Shown here: positions 5,574 to 6,693 of the stretch, in pieces
Layout of the letters: every line of letters begins with the position of its first letter
Numbering within the stretch: the first letter of the stretch is position 1
Assembly: GCA_041164825.1 (NCBI GenBank)
Contig: JBEAOO010000282.1
Location: 1-6,693, forward strand
Length of the DNA stretch: 6,693 nucleotides
From: JBEAOO01 sp041164825
Lineage (GTDB): Bacteria > Pseudomonadota > Gammaproteobacteria > Burkholderiales > Burkholderiaceae_C
Direction: 5' to 3'
Translations under genes and position numbers: made by a program
Notes under the pieces: model-generated
Seen by the model: the letters and a program-made list of their open reading frames with translations, nothing else
What the model was told of the DNA's origin: nothing
The model's database searches: none

Positions 5574-6317
5574 ATGTACAAGCTTGTTCTGATCCGCCAC
5601 GGCGAATCCACCTGGAACCTCGACAACCGCTTCACCGGCTGGACCGACGTCGAACTCACCCCCGTGGGCGTACAGCAAGCCCAGCAGGCCGGCCGCCTGT
5701 TGAAGGAAGCGGGCTACGAATTTGACGTGGCCTACACCTCGGTGCTCAAGCGCGCGATCTGGACCCTGTGGCACTGCCTGGACCACATGGACCGCACCTG
5801 GCTGCCGGTGGAAAAGCGCTGGCGCCTGAACGAGCGCCACTACGGCGCCCTGCAAGGCCTGAACAAGGCCGAGACCGCCAAGCAGTACGGCGACGCGCAG
5901 GTGCTGACCTGGCGCCGCAGCTACGACACGCCGCCGCCCGTGCTGGACGCCAACGACCCGCGCGGCCAGCGCCAAGACCCGCGCTACGCCAAGCTCGACC
6001 CGGCCGACGTGCCGCTGACCGAGTGCCTGAAGGACACCGTGGCCCGCGTGATGCCGCTGTGGAACGACGAACTCGCCCCGGCCATCCGCGCCGGCCAGCG
6101 CCTGGTCATCGCCGCCCACGGCAACAGCATCCGCGCGCTGGTGAAGTACCTGGACAACATCTCGGACGACGACATCGTCGGCCTGAACATCCCCAACGGC
6201 ATCCCGCTGGTGTATGAACTCGACGCCGACCTGAAGCCGATCAAGAGCTACTACCTGGGTGATGCAGAAGCGGCCGCTGCCGCAGCTGCCGCGGTGGCCA
6301 ACCAAGGCAAGGCGTAA
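5574..6317 (+). CDS. gpmA: 2,3-bisphosphoglycerate-dependent phosphoglycerate mutase
   Basis: This 247-residue glycolytic enzyme interconverts 3- and 2-phosphoglycerate in the cytosol through a phosphohistidine. It shows MYKLVLIRHGESTWN with the phosphorylated histidine at 9 (RHGES, 8-12), RFTGWTDVELTPVG (19-32), TSVLKRAIWTLW (55-66), RLNERHYGALQGLNKAET (84-101) with the catalytic glutamate at 87, WRRSYDTPPP (113-122), and the second histidine at 182 in AAHGNSIRALVKYL (180-193). Length and the alanine-rich VANQGKA tail match E. coli GpmA (250). The ATG at 5574 is preferred over an in-frame ATG at 5526, whose extra 16 proline-rich residues have no counterpart in the family. No strong Shine-Dalgarno is visible. 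The gene is monocistronic as far as seen: divergent from rhodanese and followed by a strong terminator. Confidence 0.97.
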   Translation: MYKLVLIRHGESTWNLDNRFTGWTDVELTPVGVQQAQQAGRLLKEAGYEFDVAYTSVLKRAIWTLWHCLDHMDRTWLPVEKRWRLNERHYGALQGLNKAETAKQYGDAQVLTWRRSYDTPPPVLDANDPRGQRQDPRYAKLDPADVPLTECLKDTVARVMPLWNDELAPAIRAGQRLVIAAHGNSIRALVKYLDNISDDDIVGLNIPNGIPLVYELDADLKPIKSYYLGDAEAAAAAAAAVANQGKA

Positions 6318-6374
6318 CGCCTCACGTCACGCGCTTCAGCCCTGCTGACGCACGTGAATGCGCCAGACCCGCAC

Positions 6375-6414
6375 AGCGACCGCCGCCGAGGCCACTCGGC
6401 CCGGTCGCTTTTTT
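6375..6414 (+). terminator. Intrinsic terminator after gpmA
   Basis: AGCGACCG (6375-6382) pairs with CGGTCGCT (6402-6409). An inner GCCGAG/CTCGGC stem (6385-6390 with 6395-6400) closes a GCCA loop, and six T bases follow (6409-6414). It lies 57 bases after the gpmA stop. A weaker imperfect hairpin bounded by TCACGT/ACGTGA (6322-6357) lies between the stop and this terminator. Confidence 0.92.
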
Positions 6415-6522
6415 CATGGCAACGCGTCCATGCTTGCGCGACGAAGGGCAACTCCGCCGTGGCCGCGTGGCCTGATCCTCCGCACAGGGAGGAGCGCATC
6501 GTCATGCAAGGGCCGGTGCGAA

Positions 6523-6693
6523 GAGCGCTGTGCCACATTCGCTTTGCTCCGTGTCCTCCGCCGGCCTGCGGCCGGCTCCCCCTTGACCTGCGCAAAGCGA
6601 ATGCGGCACAGCGCTCCATGAACCGGCGGTGGCGGGTCACGTCACCGCGTGCCACGGTGTGCGCAGGGGCGGTGATGGGCCGGGCCGATGTGC
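6523..6693. repeat. Composite two-hairpin intergenic repeat, copy B (cut by window end)
   Basis: This copy of the element at 2754-3002 lies about 110 bases after the gpmA terminator. Hairpin 1 has arms 6523-6547 and 6592-6616 (24 of 25 paired) around a 44-base loop (6548-6591) identical to copy A. A diverged 49-base linker (6617-6665) follows. Then comes the left arm of hairpin 2 (6666-6693), identical over 28 bases to 2896-2923. The window ends at exactly the base where that arm ends in copy A, so hairpin 2 is only half seen. The stretch 6415-6522 before it holds only a small TCCTCC/GGAGGA hairpin (6476-6493) and no gene I can support. Confidence 0.85.

Noticed and set aside
4989..6305. 438-residue open frame on the minus strand
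   Set aside because: Only the last 136 residues (from 5399) look like a protein family. The upstream part is antisense to gpmA and the intergenic gap.
6244..6317. Alanine run near the GpmA C-terminus as an odd extension
   Set aside because: The alanine-rich tail ending in VANQGKA is normal for this family.
6523..6655. Shared peptide in minus-strand frames over both repeat copies (around RSRGSRPQAGGGHGA)
   Set aside because: The similarity comes from the DNA repeat itself. Frames have no ribosome sites, different flanks and no known domain.

Overview
The window looks like a chromosomal housekeeping segment of a GC-rich betaproteobacterium, most likely Burkholderiales and probably Comamonadaceae. 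This rests on high GC, GC-rich third codon positions, protein wording typical of that group (DUF2244, a BioC-like methyltransferase, ComF, TrmL, GpsA, SecB, GrxC, rhodanese, GpmA) and the gene order as I know it from the order. No genus can be fixed from sequence alone.

Layout. Positions 1-356 (-) hold most of a DUF2244 membrane protein that runs off the left edge. A BioC-type methyltransferase (483-1400, -) is divergent from comF (1422-2153, +), with only 21 bases between their starts. trmL (2192-2662, +) follows comF closely. trmL and gpsA (3031-4023, -) converge on a 368-base gap that contains a composite inverted-repeat element. On the minus strand the order is rhodanese (4989-5399), grxC (4693-4956), terminator, secB (4082-4552), terminator, gpsA. 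The rhodanese gene is divergent from gpmA (5574-6317, +). gpmA ends in a strong intrinsic terminator, followed by a second copy of the composite repeat that is cut by the right edge.

Functions. The genes do not form one pathway. They cover tRNA wobble methylation (TrmL), a ComF phosphoribosyltransferase-fold protein, malonyl-ACP methylation for biotin (BioC-like, with a degenerate SAM motif), glycerol-3-phosphate synthesis for phospholipids (GpsA), protein export (SecB), thiol redox and sulfur chemistry (GrxC, rhodanese) and glycolysis (GpmA). Rhodanese and grxC are probably co-transcribed, as are comF and trmL.

The most unusual content is the intergenic repeat. Each unit is two long hairpins in opposite orientation. 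The stems differ in sequence, while the loops share two conserved 12-base blocks. Between the two copies in the window, the first-hairpin stems differ by paired, compensatory changes while the 44-base loop is identical. Both copies lie just beyond gene 3' ends and are oriented so that a transcript entering from either side meets the same loop sense first.
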